From the NCBI GenBank assembly GCA_900555835.1, contig USMK01000008.1, positions 7,925 to 71,924 on the forward strand: a stretch of DNA of 64,000 nt. The letters are read 5' to 3'. The stretch comes from an uncultured Clostridium sp. (lineage in GTDB: Bacteria > Bacillota > Clostridia > TANB77 > CAG-508). The position numbers were made by a program, and so were the translations under genes. Of this stretch, positions 35,559 through 44,442 are shown piece by piece. Each line of letters starts with the position of its first letter. Within the stretch, counting starts at the first letter, position 1. A model generated the notes under the pieces. That model searched no databases and had not been told where the DNA came from. It saw only the letters and a program-made list of their open reading frames with translations.

Positions 35559-36721
35559 AGCAAATAGGAATATATGTGCACATACCATTTTGTCAGAAAA
35601 AATGCAATTATTGTGATTTTGTATCATATTCAAATAAAGAAGAATTTATCAAAGACTATGTAGATAGTGTATGTACAGAGATAAAAGAAGTTGGACAAGA
35701 GGTAAAACAAAATATACAGGATAAAAGGATAGATGATTTAGAGGTTAAAACAATTTATATAGGAGGAGGAACACCATCATATATAGACAGCAAGTATATA
35801 GAAGAAATTGTAAGAAAAATCAAAGAGAATTTTACAATTGTAAAAAATGCTGAAATTACAATTGAAATAAATCCAGGAACTATAACAAATGAAAAAGCAC
35901 TATGCTACAAAAATATAGGAATAAATAGAGTGAGCCTTGGCTTGCAAAGTGCCAATAGTGAACTTTTGAAAATGTTAGGTAGAATACATAATTTAGAACA
36001 ATTTGAAGAAGCGTATAATTTAATAAAAAATGCTGGTTTTGAAAATATAAATATAGATTTTATGATAGGGTTGCCTAACCAAACAATGCAAGACATAGAG
36101 GATATGCTTAAATATATAGAGAACTTAAAACCAAACCATATTTCCGTATATTCACTAATAGTAGAAGAAAATACACAAATAGAAAAGCAAATAAGTAGTG
36201 GGAAGCTAGAATTACCAAAGGATGAGCTTGAAAGAGAAATGTATTGGAAAGTAAGGAATGAGTTAGAAAGATTAGGCTACAAGCATTATGAAATATCTAA
36301 TTTCGCATTAAATGGTTACGAGTCTAAGCATAACATGGACTGTTGGGAGCAAAAAGAGTATATGGGATTTGGGGTAGCAGCACATTCGTATATGGACAGA
36401 GCTAGATTTTCTAATATTGAAAGTGTTGAAGAATATATTGAGAATATGAAAAATGGCAAGTCTGAGAATAATTTTGTATTTCACGAAAAACAAGATAAAG
36501 TGGCTCAAATGAAGGAATATATGATACTTGGACTTAGAAAAATAGACGGAATTAATTGCAGTATATTTGAGGCAAGGTTTGATAAAGATGTTTTTGATGT
36601 TTTTGAGGAAGAAATAGAAAAATTATTAAGTGAAGATTTGATTGTTTTAGAAGATGGAAGAATTAAATTGAGCAATAAAGGAATAGATTTGGCAAATCTC
36701 GTTTGGGAGGAGTTTATATAG
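35555..36721 (+). CDS. hemW: Radical SAM protein HemW (heme chaperone / CPO-like)
   Basis: A 388-residue radical SAM protein. The cluster motif is HIPFCQKKCNYCDF near residues 10-23, followed by YIGGGTPSY, EINPGT and VSLGLQSANSELLKMLGR. The HemW C-terminal region (YMILGLRKIDGI) is intact. HemW-type proteins deliver heme. The start overlaps the whiA stop. Confidence 0.94.
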   Translation: MKQIGIYVHIPFCQKKCNYCDFVSYSNKEEFIKDYVDSVCTEIKEVGQEVKQNIQDKRIDDLEVKTIYIGGGTPSYIDSKYIEEIVRKIKENFTIVKNAEITIEINPGTITNEKALCYKNIGINRVSLGLQSANSELLKMLGRIHNLEQFEEAYNLIKNAGFENINIDFMIGLPNQTMQDIEDMLKYIENLKPNHISVYSLIVEENTQIEKQISSGKLELPKDELEREMYWKVRNELERLGYKHYEISNFALNGYESKHNMDCWEQKEYMGFGVAAHSYMDRARFSNIESVEEYIENMKNGKSENNFVFHEKQDKVAQMKEYMILGLRKIDGINCSIFEARFDKDVFDVFEEEIEKLLSEDLIVLEDGRIKLSNKGIDLANLVWEEFI

Positions 36722-36754
36722 TTTAAAAGACTTGTGGGGGCAAGAAAGGAATAT

Positions 36755-37609
36755 ATGAATAGTAATTTATATTGGATATGGCTTTCTAAAATAAAGATTA
36801 GTGCTATATCTAAAAAAAGACTTATGGAAAAGTACAAGGTTCCCGCAAATATTTGGAACTTGAAAGAGATCGAGCTTAACGAAATTGTAAGCAGTAGTGA
36901 AGTAAAAGAGGTGTTAAATCCGAAGTATAGGCAGAATTTAGAAGGAGAATGGGAGTTTATTAAGAAGTATAATATTCAAATTGTGAATTATTTGCATAAG
37001 TATTATCCGGAAAATTTGAAGAATATTTATGATATGCCGGTGGTATTTTATGCTATTGGAAATTTGGAGAGATTGAGGAAGAAGTCTGTTGCCATAGTTG
37101 GTGCAAGGCAATGTTCGGAGTATGGAAGGCATGTGGCAAGAGAACTTGCTAAGAATATTGCTGGAAATAATGTGAATGTAGTAAGCGGACTGGCAATTGG
37201 GATTGATTCTGAGGCACATATTGGAGCTGGTGGAAATACAATTGCTGTGCTGGGAAGTGGGATAAATGTGATATATCCTAATGATAATATTGGCTTGGCG
37301 AAGGATATTATTCGCAAAGGTGGGGTGATTATATCAGAATATCCTATTGGAAAAAAACCAGAAAGATTGAATTTCCCAAACAGAAATAGGCTAATTAGTG
37401 GGTTAGCAGAAGCAGTTATTGTAGTAGAGGCAGGAGAAAGAAGCGGAAGCCTAATTACAGCCGATTTCGCCCTAGAACAAGGCAAAGAAGTGTATGCAGT
37501 TCCCGGTAATATCACAAGCACTACTTCGGCAGGGACTAATCAACTAATTTATGATGGGGCTATGCCGATTGTTAGTTTGAAGTGCTTCATAGGGGACGTT
37601 TCTTTTTGA
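36755..37609 (+). CDS. dprA: DNA-processing protein DprA, 3' end overlapped by a repeat
   Basis: DprA loads RecA on incoming single-stranded DNA. The Rossmann core is intact: VAIVGARQCSEYG, VSGLAIGIDSEAH, GSGINVIYPNDN, FPNRNRLISGLAEAVIVVEA and ALEQGKEVYAVPGNI. After GTNQLIYDGA the reading frame runs into the REP-like repeat and ends CFIGDVSF, so the usual C-terminal winged-helix domain is missing. I chose the ATG at 36755 (AAAGGA upstream). Core function may remain. Confidence 0.9.
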   Translation: MNSNLYWIWLSKIKISAISKKRLMEKYKVPANIWNLKEIELNEIVSSSEVKEVLNPKYRQNLEGEWEFIKKYNIQIVNYLHKYYPENLKNIYDMPVVFYAIGNLERLRKKSVAIVGARQCSEYGRHVARELAKNIAGNNVNVVSGLAIGIDSEAHIGAGGNTIAVLGSGINVIYPNDNIGLAKDIIRKGGVIISEYPIGKKPERLNFPNRNRLISGLAEAVIVVEAGERSGSLITADFALEQGKEVYAVPGNITSTTSAGTNQLIYDGAMPIVSLKCFIGDVSF

Positions 37610-37638
37610 GTCATTTTGACTCATTGGGGACATATCTT
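37584..37638. repeat. REP-like dispersed repeat, copy A
   Basis: GCTTCATAGGGGACGTTTCT, then TTTTGAGTCA-TTT-TGACTCA and TTGGGGACATATCTT. An internal palindrome TGAGTCA/TGACTCA and GGGGAC at both sides. Near-identical copies at 39171, 48642 and 63828. Confidence 0.9.
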
Positions 37639-37736
37639 GTTTTCTCTTATACCACAGGACGAAAAATAAAACTTTTGTTTGACTTTTGCGAAATTGTGTG
37701 ATATAGTTATAAAAAATAATTTTGGGAGTGATTTTG

Positions 37737-38390
37737 ATGGGTAAGAAAAAGAATCCGAATGAGTTGAATAAGAGAGAGAAAGCTATTATGAAGTTTATAG
37801 AGAAACAAATTGTTGCTAATGGTTATCCACCTTCTGTTAGGGAGATTGGGAAGGCTGTGGGGTTGAAGTCTACGGCTACTGTTCATGGGTATTTGGCTAA
37901 GTTGCAGGAGAAGGGGTATATTAAGAAGGAACAACAGAAAGGTAGAACTTTAAAATTGTTGAAGGGCGGATTGGCTGAGAATCAACCTAGTGAGAAACCT
38001 GTGTATTCTGGTAAAGAGTTGGTTGATGTGCCGGTTATTGGTAAAATTACTGCTGGGGCTCCTATTTTGGCAGTGGAGAATGTTACTGATACATTTCCTA
38101 TTCCTATTGATTTTGTTGGTAATAGTGAGAGTTTTATGCTTACTGTTAGAGGAGAGAGTATGATTGAGGCTGGTATTTTGGATGGAGATTATATTTTGGT
38201 TAAGAAACAAAATACTGCTGAAAATGGAGAAATTGTTGTTGCTTTGATTGAGGATGAGGCAACTGTTAAGACTTTTTATAAAGAGAAAGATCATATAAGA
38301 TTACAACCAGAGAATTCTACTATGGATCCTATAATTGTGCCTGATTGTAAGATTTTGGGTAAGGTTGCTGGTGTGTTTAGAAAAATTTAA
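37737..38390 (+). CDS. lexA: LexA repressor
   Basis: A 217-residue SOS repressor with N-terminal winged helix (GYPPSVREIGKAVGLKSTAT) and C-terminal serine protease domain. The Ala-Gly self-cleavage site is in GKITAGAPI; the catalytic Ser is in RGESMIEAGI and the Lys in EDEATVKTFY. I chose ATG at 37737 because GGGAGTG lies upstream. No clear SOS box is visible ahead of it. Codons are richer in TTG/GGG than the neighbours. Confidence 0.95.
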   Translation: MGKKKNPNELNKREKAIMKFIEKQIVANGYPPSVREIGKAVGLKSTATVHGYLAKLQEKGYIKKEQQKGRTLKLLKGGLAENQPSEKPVYSGKELVDVPVIGKITAGAPILAVENVTDTFPIPIDFVGNSESFMLTVRGESMIEAGILDGDYILVKKQNTAENGEIVVALIEDEATVKTFYKEKDHIRLQPENSTMDPIIVPDCKILGKVAGVFRKI

Positions 38391-38407
38391 GTTATGAGAT
38401 AAAAAAA

Positions 38408-38442
38408 AAAGGTGTTTTCTGTATTGAAAACACCTTTTTCTT
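38408..38442 (+). terminator. lexA terminator
   Basis: AAGGTGTTTTC pairs with GAAAACACCTT around TGTATT, followed by TTTC; also usable by the convergent micro-protein gene. Confidence 0.9.
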
Positions 38443-38449
38443 AATCTAA

Positions 38450-38572
38450 CTAGCAGCAACTTCTGTTACCACCACCGCAACAACAGCAGATTAAGATAAG
38501 AAGTATTATAATCCAGATGCAATCATCTCCAAAACCGAATCCGCATCCTCCACAGTTTCTACTCTCTGGCAT
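38450..38572 (-). CDS. 40-residue Cys/Gly-rich membrane micro-protein
   Basis: An ATG at 38572 follows a GGGGGG ribosome binding site. The product has a Cys/Gly-rich N-terminus (MPESRNCGGCGFGFGDDC), one hydrophobic helix (IWIIILLILI), then CCCCGGGNRSCC. It resembles the architecture of small sporulation-associated hydrophobic proteins but is not assigned to a family. A paralogue with the same GNR-x-CC end lies just upstream at 38634-38723. Confidence 0.65.
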   Translation of the reverse strand: MPESRNCGGCGFGFGDDCIWIIILLILICCCCGGGNRSCC

Positions 38573-38633
38573 TCTAAAACCCCCCTTTCGAAATAAGTAC
38601 TTAAATGCTTTACATAAGGTTAATACCTAATAG

Positions 38634-38723
38634 CTAGCAGCAACCTCTGTTACCGCAACCACAGAAAAGAAGTAAAAATAGAATAATGAACCAAAGAATT
38701 TCATCATTACAGCAACATCCCAT
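38634..38723 (-). CDS. 29-residue Cys-rich membrane micro-protein
   Basis: An ATG at 38723 preceded by AAGGAGGT encodes MGCCCNDEILWFIILFLLLF followed by CGCGNRGCC. It shares its C-terminal GNR-x-CC, Cys clusters and single hydrophobic helix with the neighbour at 38450, so the two form a tandem family. Confidence 0.65.
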   Translation of the reverse strand: MGCCCNDEILWFIILFLLLFCGCGNRGCC

Positions 38724-38796
38724 AGCGCAAATACCTCCTTGTAAAGATTTCTTTTTTGTTTCCTTAGTATGTTATATAATATTCTTGATGGGGAAA

Positions 38797-38952
38797 TGTG
38801 TGAATGTCCAAATAAAATTCCTATCCTACACATATGCCGTACTAGGTAGCCTAATAGTAGCTCTATTTGTAAACAGCAGACTAGCTAAGAAAGTAAAATC
38901 AATTGATATGGTAAGTAGTTTGAAGGGAAATAAGAATGAAAATTTGTCATAA
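38797..38952 (+). pseudogene. C-terminal remnant of an FtsX-like ABC permease
   Basis: The frame reads IKFLSYTYAVLGSLIVALFV, then NSRLAKKVKSIDMVSSLKG. The last membrane helix followed by KKIDMVESLKS is the standard end of FtsX-family permeases. No start, no upstream domain and no partner ATPase are present. Confidence 0.55.
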
Positions 38953-38960
38953 TATATATA

Positions 38961-38989
38961 TTGATTTTTTGATGTTAATGTGATATTGT
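38961..38989 (+). promoter_or_regulatory. Promoter of VHTHTH unit, copy 1
   Basis: TTGATT (38961), 17-base spacer, TATTGT (38984); identical boxes and spacing occur at 63616-63644. Confidence 0.55.
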
Positions 38990-39031
38990 ATGTGTGATGA
39001 AGAAATAGAAAAACAGAGGAGTAAAAGAAAA

Positions 39032-39100
39032 ATGAATAAAAAAACGGCTGAAAGCCTTGTGGGAGTACACACACACACACACATCTTTATTAGTGAATAA
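39032..39100 (+). CDS. 22-residue VHTHTH peptide, copy 1
   Basis: An ATG with GAGGAG upstream encodes a 22-residue peptide. It begins MNKKTAESLVGVHTHTH, with the His-Thr repeat encoded by an (AC)8 run, and ends IFISE. A second copy at 63683-63751 has the same length, the shared core AESLV-x-VHTHTH, promoter and terminator. I recognise no family. Conservation of frame around a dinucleotide repeat, with differing flanking codons, argues for translation, though an RNA function is also possible. Confidence 0.55.
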   Translation: MNKKTAESLVGVHTHTHIFISE

Positions 39101-39122
39101 AAGGAAAAAATTAAATATAGAG

Positions 39123-39166
39123 AAAGCACATAGACTTAGTATTTTATACTAGGTTTATGTGCTTTT
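39123..39166 (+). terminator. Terminator of VHTHTH unit, copy 1
   Basis: AAAGCACATAGACTTAGTA pairs with TACTAGGTTTATGTGCTTTT. The copy at 63777-63822 has compensatory changes (CACAT/ATGTG against CAACT/AGTTG). Confidence 0.85.
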
Positions 39167-39170
39167 GTTT

Positions 39171-39225
39171 GCTTCATAGGGGACGTTTCCTTTTGAGTCA
39201 TTTTGACTCATTGGGGACATATCTT
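39171..39225. repeat. REP-like dispersed repeat, copy B
   Basis: Same sequence as copy A with one or two changes; lies five bases after the VHTHTH terminator. Confidence 0.9.
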
Positions 39226-39289
39226 TATATTTTAATCTTTTGCTTAGAAAATTGGGAGAACTTTTAGAGAAAAATAGGAGGTATAGTAA

Positions 39290-41998
39290 ATGAGAGAAAA
39301 TAAGAGTGGAATAACGTTGATTGCGTTGATAATTAGTATAATTGTGTTGGTTATATTGGCAGGAGTGGCAATAAATACGCTATATGGAGAAAATGGGATA
39401 ATAACTACAACGCAGGATGTGGCCGTATTAAGTAATATAAAATCGTTGGAGGAAAGTATTGATTTATATAAAATTGGTAAGAATTTGGAGGGAAAAATTG
39501 AGGAAGATAGTTATCCGATAGCTTTAAATGAAGATGGAAGTAGAATCACTCTAAGCCAAATGAGAGATATTAGTGAATTAGAAAGTTTAGCAGATGAAGT
39601 AAAATATGCATTGTTAAATTTGACAGCTGAAAAGGGAACGACCAATATACCAACATTTGACCAAATAGATTATAATAAATTTTATAAACTGGATTATACT
39701 AAATTAAATATAAGCCAAGAAGAAGCAAAAAATTTAGTAATATACGTAGATGGAGATAATTACAAAGTAATAAATTTAGCAGGAGTGAAATATAAGAAAA
39801 ACAATATATATGTAATAATACCATTAAATAATGAATCAGAACCAGAATATATAACCGTAGCCAATAACACATATAAGTTATATGGAGATGGAACATTAAA
39901 GGTATTAGGAGAAAAGACTGTAAATTCAGGATACACAAGTAGCGAAGTAAATACAATAAACAATAGTTGGGACGAGTTTGATTTAAAGGCAATAAATGAA
40001 AAATTCAATAATAGAATGAATTTGCCAGAAACACTAACTAACGACTGGTATGCAAGCCACGTATATTTTAGCACCGGAACAGTATATGTAATAGATCAAA
40101 ACAACGACTTATGGGCGTGGGGAGCAAATGGATACAATAAACTTGGTTTGGGCCATTCATTTTTAGTAGTTGAGCCAACAAAAATTTTAGAAAAAAGATG
40201 CGAAGGAAAAGAAGATGTAAAAGCAAGCAAAGTATGGGCAGGGATATATAATACGTTTATAGTAGATACAGACGGAACTTTATGGGTTTGTGGAACAAAT
40301 AGTTCTGGAACATTAGGTCAAAGCAATTATAAAAATTATTCCAAATGGGTAAAAGTAGATTACATAAATGGAAACGAGATAAAAGAAATACAAGTATCTT
40401 TTGCTACTTCTCAAAGTGCTGCTATAATAAAAATGAAAGATGGAAGTGTTTATGTTAGTGGGTGGGGAATAGGATTTGGATTAAAAGAGAGCTATATAAA
40501 TAAATTTACGAAAGCTGAGGAATATGATAATTTAAAACAAATAGAAATCTCAGGAACGAAGACATATTATTTAAACCAGTCTAATATTTTATATGTTGTA
40601 GGTTGGGGAGTACAGACTAATATGAGTAATGGCACTCTTGACAATGCTGTAAAGATTTCAGAAAAAGTAAAGGAAATAAGCTCAACATATGGAGGATATA
40701 TACTATTTATCAATGAAGATAATGAACTGTATTTATATAATTATACTGGAACATTGGTTAAAATAAATGGAATCAATATAAATGATACGACTATATTATT
40801 AAATGGACACTCACTAATAAATAATGGAGATTATTATAAAATTAATGATAATGGTAGTGTTGAAAAGGAAAATAATATTACTAATATAGAACCATATTAT
40901 AATAAAAACGATGAATATAGATTTTTAGGAAATCGTTCAATGAGTGTGAGAACAGATAATAAAAAGATTTTTATACAAAAAAAGCCAGATATAACAAAAA
41001 TAGGCGAAAAATCGAATTACAATTTAAGGAAAGTATTTAAGGATGTTATATTTGTACAAGGAAAAGGAAACTATATAAGTATAGTTGATAGGAACGGAAA
41101 AATTTATGAAAGTATAACAAGTAAAGCAAATACAACAATAGATAGTGCAAGAAAAATAATAGCATCATCTAGATCAAAATATATAATAAAAAGTGATGGA
41201 ACATTATGGGCAAAAGGACACGGAAATACTGGAATGTGGGGAATATATGATAATAAGGATAATTATGTACAAATTACAAAAGATGGAACAAACAATTTTA
41301 CAAATATAAAGGACATATATACATCTAAAAATGGAGCTAATGCAATATTTATAACAGATGATAACAAAATATATTGGGCAGGTTCAGATACTATGATAAG
41401 TTTGCCACAAGTTAAAGGCGATTACGTAATAGTAGGTTCTGGAAGAATAACAAATTATCCAAAAGAAGTAACAAGTACAGTTATAGAACAAATAAGAAAT
41501 AAGATAAAAGACATAGAGTATTCTTTTGTTAATGATGGAGGAATATATGGAAGCAATACTTTAATATTAACAGAAGATGGGAGTCTATATACAATGGCCA
41601 ATAATAAAAATATGTCTGGAAACAATAGCTTGAAATATAATGATTCTGGTGATTTTACTGAACTTATAATAAAAGAAGGAACAACAGTAAAACAAGTATT
41701 AACAGAAGATGGATTTAGCTTAGCCCTATTATCCAACGGAGAAGTCTACGGTTGGGGCTACAATACTTATGGAATTCTAGGGCCAAACTATGAAGTAGGA
41801 GGCATATACCCAACCCCAGTAAAAATAGAAGGATTGCCAGCTAATATTCGATATATGAGCCTAGGCAACGGATTTGCAATATTTGCAAGCAAAAGTGGCG
41901 AAGTATATGGAATAGGCAAAAATGACTATGGTCAACTTGGTACAGGTGACAGCATAGGCAGAACTGAATTTGTGAGATGCACCAAATTGGAGGAATAA
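39290..41998 (+). CDS. Pilin-like N-terminus fused to RCC1-type propeller, 902 residues
   Basis: The protein starts with a type IV prepilin segment: short basic leader MRENKSG, then ITLIALIISIIVLVILAGVA. After a helical region (~45-120), the rest is rich in RCC1-like repeats: LWAWGANGYNKLGLG, LWVCGTNSSGTLGQ, VYGWGYNTYGILGP and VYGIGKNDYGQLGTGDS. A prepilin peptidase would cut after the glycine and the N-terminal helix would anchor or polymerise it, exposing a propeller. AGGAGG precedes the ATG and a terminator follows. No pilus assembly genes are nearby. Confidence 0.85.
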   Translation: MRENKSGITLIALIISIIVLVILAGVAINTLYGENGIITTTQDVAVLSNIKSLEESIDLYKIGKNLEGKIEEDSYPIALNEDGSRITLSQMRDISELESLADEVKYALLNLTAEKGTTNIPTFDQIDYNKFYKLDYTKLNISQEEAKNLVIYVDGDNYKVINLAGVKYKKNNIYVIIPLNNESEPEYITVANNTYKLYGDGTLKVLGEKTVNSGYTSSEVNTINNSWDEFDLKAINEKFNNRMNLPETLTNDWYASHVYFSTGTVYVIDQNNDLWAWGANGYNKLGLGHSFLVVEPTKILEKRCEGKEDVKASKVWAGIYNTFIVDTDGTLWVCGTNSSGTLGQSNYKNYSKWVKVDYINGNEIKEIQVSFATSQSAAIIKMKDGSVYVSGWGIGFGLKESYINKFTKAEEYDNLKQIEISGTKTYYLNQSNILYVVGWGVQTNMSNGTLDNAVKISEKVKEISSTYGGYILFINEDNELYLYNYTGTLVKINGININDTTILLNGHSLINNGDYYKINDNGSVEKENNITNIEPYYNKNDEYRFLGNRSMSVRTDNKKIFIQKKPDITKIGEKSNYNLRKVFKDVIFVQGKGNYISIVDRNGKIYESITSKANTTIDSARKIIASSRSKYIIKSDGTLWAKGHGNTGMWGIYDNKDNYVQITKDGTNNFTNIKDIYTSKNGANAIFITDDNKIYWAGSDTMISLPQVKGDYVIVGSGRITNYPKEVTSTVIEQIRNKIKDIEYSFVNDGGIYGSNTLILTEDGSLYTMANNKNMSGNNSLKYNDSGDFTELIIKEGTTVKQVLTEDGFSLALLSNGEVYGWGYNTYGILGPNYEVGGIYPTPVKIEGLPANIRYMSLGNGFAIFASKSGEVYGIGKNDYGQLGTGDSIGRTEFVRCTKLEE

Positions 41999-42007
41999 CT
42001 TACAAAT

Positions 42008-42062
42008 AAAAAAGTATTCAAATAAAGGAAGAAAAATTTTAATATTTGAATACTTTATTTTT
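42008..42062 (+). terminator. Intrinsic terminator of the RCC1 gene
   Basis: AAGTATTCAAATA pairs with TATTTGAATACTT; T-rich tail ATTTTTTG. Confidence 0.85.
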
Positions 42063-42321
42063 TGTATATATAAAATTATTGGAAATTTATAGAAAAAGCT
42101 TCAAAAAGTATTTACATTTAAGAGAAAATGTAGTATCATAATTAAAATTACCGACAAGGAACTATCAAATAATTTATTAAAAACTAAGCAACTTAGGAAT
42201 AGACAAAAATAAAAATAGGCTATTTCAAGCCAATGAAATCAAATTTAAAAATAAAATATCACTATACTAATTTATATAATTGAAGGTACTTTATACTGTG
42301 GGACAAGTATTGCGAAAAGTA

Positions 42322-42351
42322 TTGAAGTACAGTTATATTCAGTAGTATAAT
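42322..42351 (+). promoter_or_regulatory. Promoter of the Rpn gene
   Basis: TTGAAG (42322), 18-base spacer, TATAAT (42346). The 250 bases upstream (42063-42321) hold only another weak promoter-like pair (TTTACA 42111, TATCAT 42134) and no ORF. Confidence 0.6.
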
Positions 42352-42365
42352 GAAAGGAGCAAATA

Positions 42366-43220
42366 TTGAAAGAGCAAGTAGATGAAACACCTAAAAACGA
42401 TATTATGTTTAAAGAAATATTTAGTGATGAGGAAATTCTGAAAGATTTTTTAGAAGCCTTACTAAATGAAAAAATTACAAGCATAAAAATCGAGCAAGAT
42501 TTTAACATAAGAGGAAATATACATGAAAAGATAGGAGTTTTAGATATAAAGGCAGAAATAAATGGAGAAAAAATAGTACAAATAGAAATGCAAAAAAAGA
42601 ATAAATACAATATGGAACAAAGAACTATTTTTTATGGGAGTAAAGTAGTATCTAAACTATTGAAAAGAGGAGACAGATATAGTCAGTTAAAACCGATTAT
42701 ACTAATAAATATATTAAATTATAATTTAATAAAATTGCCAGAATATTATACAAAAACGAAAACCGTTGCAGAAAATTATAATGAATATGAACTAATAAAA
42801 GGAATAAAGTATGGATTTATAGAACTAACAAAATTCAGAAGAACTAAACCAAATCTGGATAATAAACTAGACCAATGGTTAATTTTTCTAGATAATAAAA
42901 ATAAGGAGATGTTAAGAATGGTAACAGAAAAGAATAAAATAATAGCAAAAGCAGAAGAAAAAAGACAATACTTAACAGGAGATGCAGAAAGAGAAAGATT
43001 GCAAGAACTAAGAGAAAAGGCCGAATTTGACGAAGCCGCAGCATATGAAGCAGGTGAAATACGAGGCGAAAAAAGAGGCGAAGCCCGTGGTGAGAAACGT
43101 GGCAGAAAAGCTATGTCAATAGAAGCTGCCAGATGTATGCTAAAAGACCAATTGGATAAAAGACTGATAATCAAATATACAGGACTAACCGCAAAGGAAA
43201 TTGAAACAATTACATTATAA
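42366..43220 (+). CDS. Rpn-family PD-(D/E)XK nuclease / putative transposase
   Basis: A 284-residue protein starting at TTG with GAAAGGAGC upstream. KNDIMFKEIFSDEEILKDFL opens the domain; the nuclease core is VLDIKAEINGEKIVQIEMQKKN (D...E-x-Q). YGSKVVSKLLKRGDRY follows. The C-terminus carries an AYEAGEIRGEKRGEARGEKR repeat, usual for this family. Rpn proteins promote recombination or act in phage defence; the role here is unknown. Confidence 0.88.
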   Translation: MKEQVDETPKNDIMFKEIFSDEEILKDFLEALLNEKITSIKIEQDFNIRGNIHEKIGVLDIKAEINGEKIVQIEMQKKNKYNMEQRTIFYGSKVVSKLLKRGDRYSQLKPIILINILNYNLIKLPEYYTKTKTVAENYNEYELIKGIKYGFIELTKFRRTKPNLDNKLDQWLIFLDNKNKEMLRMVTEKNKIIAKAEEKRQYLTGDAERERLQELREKAEFDEAAAYEAGEIRGEKRGEARGEKRGRKAMSIEAARCMLKDQLDKRLIIKYTGLTAKEIETITL

Positions 43221-43358
43221 TATTAGGGGAGAGAAATTAGGGTACTATGGTACGAAAATGCTCTCCATTTAAATTTGCAAAGATAAGAAAAAACAACAAA
43301 ACAAGAGAAAATGGAAGAAATATAACTAAAAATAGCACAAAACCAAGTCCACTTTAAG

Positions 43359-43419
43359 TTGTAATCTACAAAAAAGTGGATATAATATATACTAAAAGTC
43401 AAAGAAAGTCAAAGTCAAA
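43359..43419 (+). promoter_or_regulatory. CtsR-controlled promoter
   Basis: TTGTAA (43359) and TATAAT (43381) are followed at 43397-43419 by the tandem heptads AGTCAAA-GAA-AGTCAAA-GTCAAA, the CtsR operator. This predicts autoregulation of ctsR-mcsA-mcsB-clpC and heat induction. Confidence 0.88.
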
Positions 43420-43435
43420 ACCGAGGAGGCTAAAA

Positions 43436-43885
43436 ATGAGAATTTCGGATAGTATCGAGAAGTTTATTAAGAGTTTGTTTGATGATGAGGATTTTATTGA
43501 GATTCAGAGGAATGAACTTGCGGAACATTTTAATTGTGTGCCATCGCAAATTAACTATGTTATTTCTACAAGGTTTGGACCTAGCCAAGGGTATTATGTT
43601 GAGAGCAAGCGTGGCGGCGGAGGCTATATTAAGATTAAAAAAATTAAAATAACAAAAAGCAATTATTTAATGCATATAATTACAAATATAGGAGAGAAAA
43701 TAAGTAGTAATGAAGTTGACATATTTATAAGTAATTTTGTTTCATATAATGTAATTACCGAAAAAGAGGCTAAGCTTTTGAAGGTTGCAACAAGTGATAA
43801 TGTGCTTACTATTCCTGCTGAGCTTAGAGATAAAGTAAGAGCAAATATTTTCAAAAATATGTTACTAAATTTAATAGAAGATTAG
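43436..43885 (+). CDS. ctsR: Heat-shock repressor CtsR
   Basis: A 149-residue winged-helix repressor: MRISDSIEKFIKSLFDDEDF, then RNELAEHFNCVPSQINYVIS and the wing ESKRGGGGYIKI. GAGGAGG supports the ATG at 43436. It represses clp genes through the operator at 43397-43419 and is normally controlled by McsB. Confidence 0.96.
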   Translation: MRISDSIEKFIKSLFDDEDFIEIQRNELAEHFNCVPSQINYVISTRFGPSQGYYVESKRGGGGYIKIKKIKITKSNYLMHIITNIGEKISSNEVDIFISNFVSYNVITEKEAKLLKVATSDNVLTIPAELRDKVRANIFKNMLLNLIED

Positions 43886-43899
43886 AGGAGTGATTTTTT

Positions 43900-44442
43900 A
43901 TGTTGTGTCAAAATTGTAAGAAAAATGAAGCTAGTGTTAGATATACCCAAATTGTAAATGGAGAAAAAATTGAAATGTATCTTTGTGATAAATGTAGCAG
44001 AGAACTTGGAATTGATAATAAGTTAAATATCGATTTTTCAAGCTTTTTAGGCGATTTATTAACAGAATATGATAATCATTTTATGCCATATTTGAAAAAG
44101 TCAAATGAGCTTAAATGTGATAAGTGCAATTTAACATATAGCGAGTTTATGAGAACAGGCAAATTTGGCTGTGATAATTGCTATACTGTTTTTGCAGAAA
44201 GAATAGATCCTATTTTAAAGAGATTACAAGGAAGTAACAGATATGCCGGAAGGAAGGCCGATTTTAACCAAACCGAGCAAAAGCAAATTGAATGCAAAGA
44301 ACATGCTTTACCAAAAGAATCTTCTAAACAGGAAAAAATAAATACTTTGAAAACTAAGTTAAAACAATTGGTGCAAGAAGAAAATTATGAAGAAGCAGCA
44401 CAAGTTAGAGATATGATAAAAGAATTGGAGGTGCAAGAATAA
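43900..44442 (+). CDS. mcsA: McsA, zinc-binding activator of McsB
   Basis: A 180-residue protein with two CxxC zinc pairs near the N-terminus (MLCQNCKKNEA, LCDKCSREL), another pair set (CDKCNLTY, GCDNCY) and a C-terminal UVR motif (LKQLVQEENYEEAAQVRDMI). It stimulates McsB. The TAA overlaps the mcsB ATG by one base. Confidence 0.93.
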   Translation: MLCQNCKKNEASVRYTQIVNGEKIEMYLCDKCSRELGIDNKLNIDFSSFLGDLLTEYDNHFMPYLKKSNELKCDKCNLTYSEFMRTGKFGCDNCYTVFAERIDPILKRLQGSNRYAGRKADFNQTEQKQIECKEHALPKESSKQEKINTLKTKLKQLVQEENYEEAAQVRDMIKELEVQE

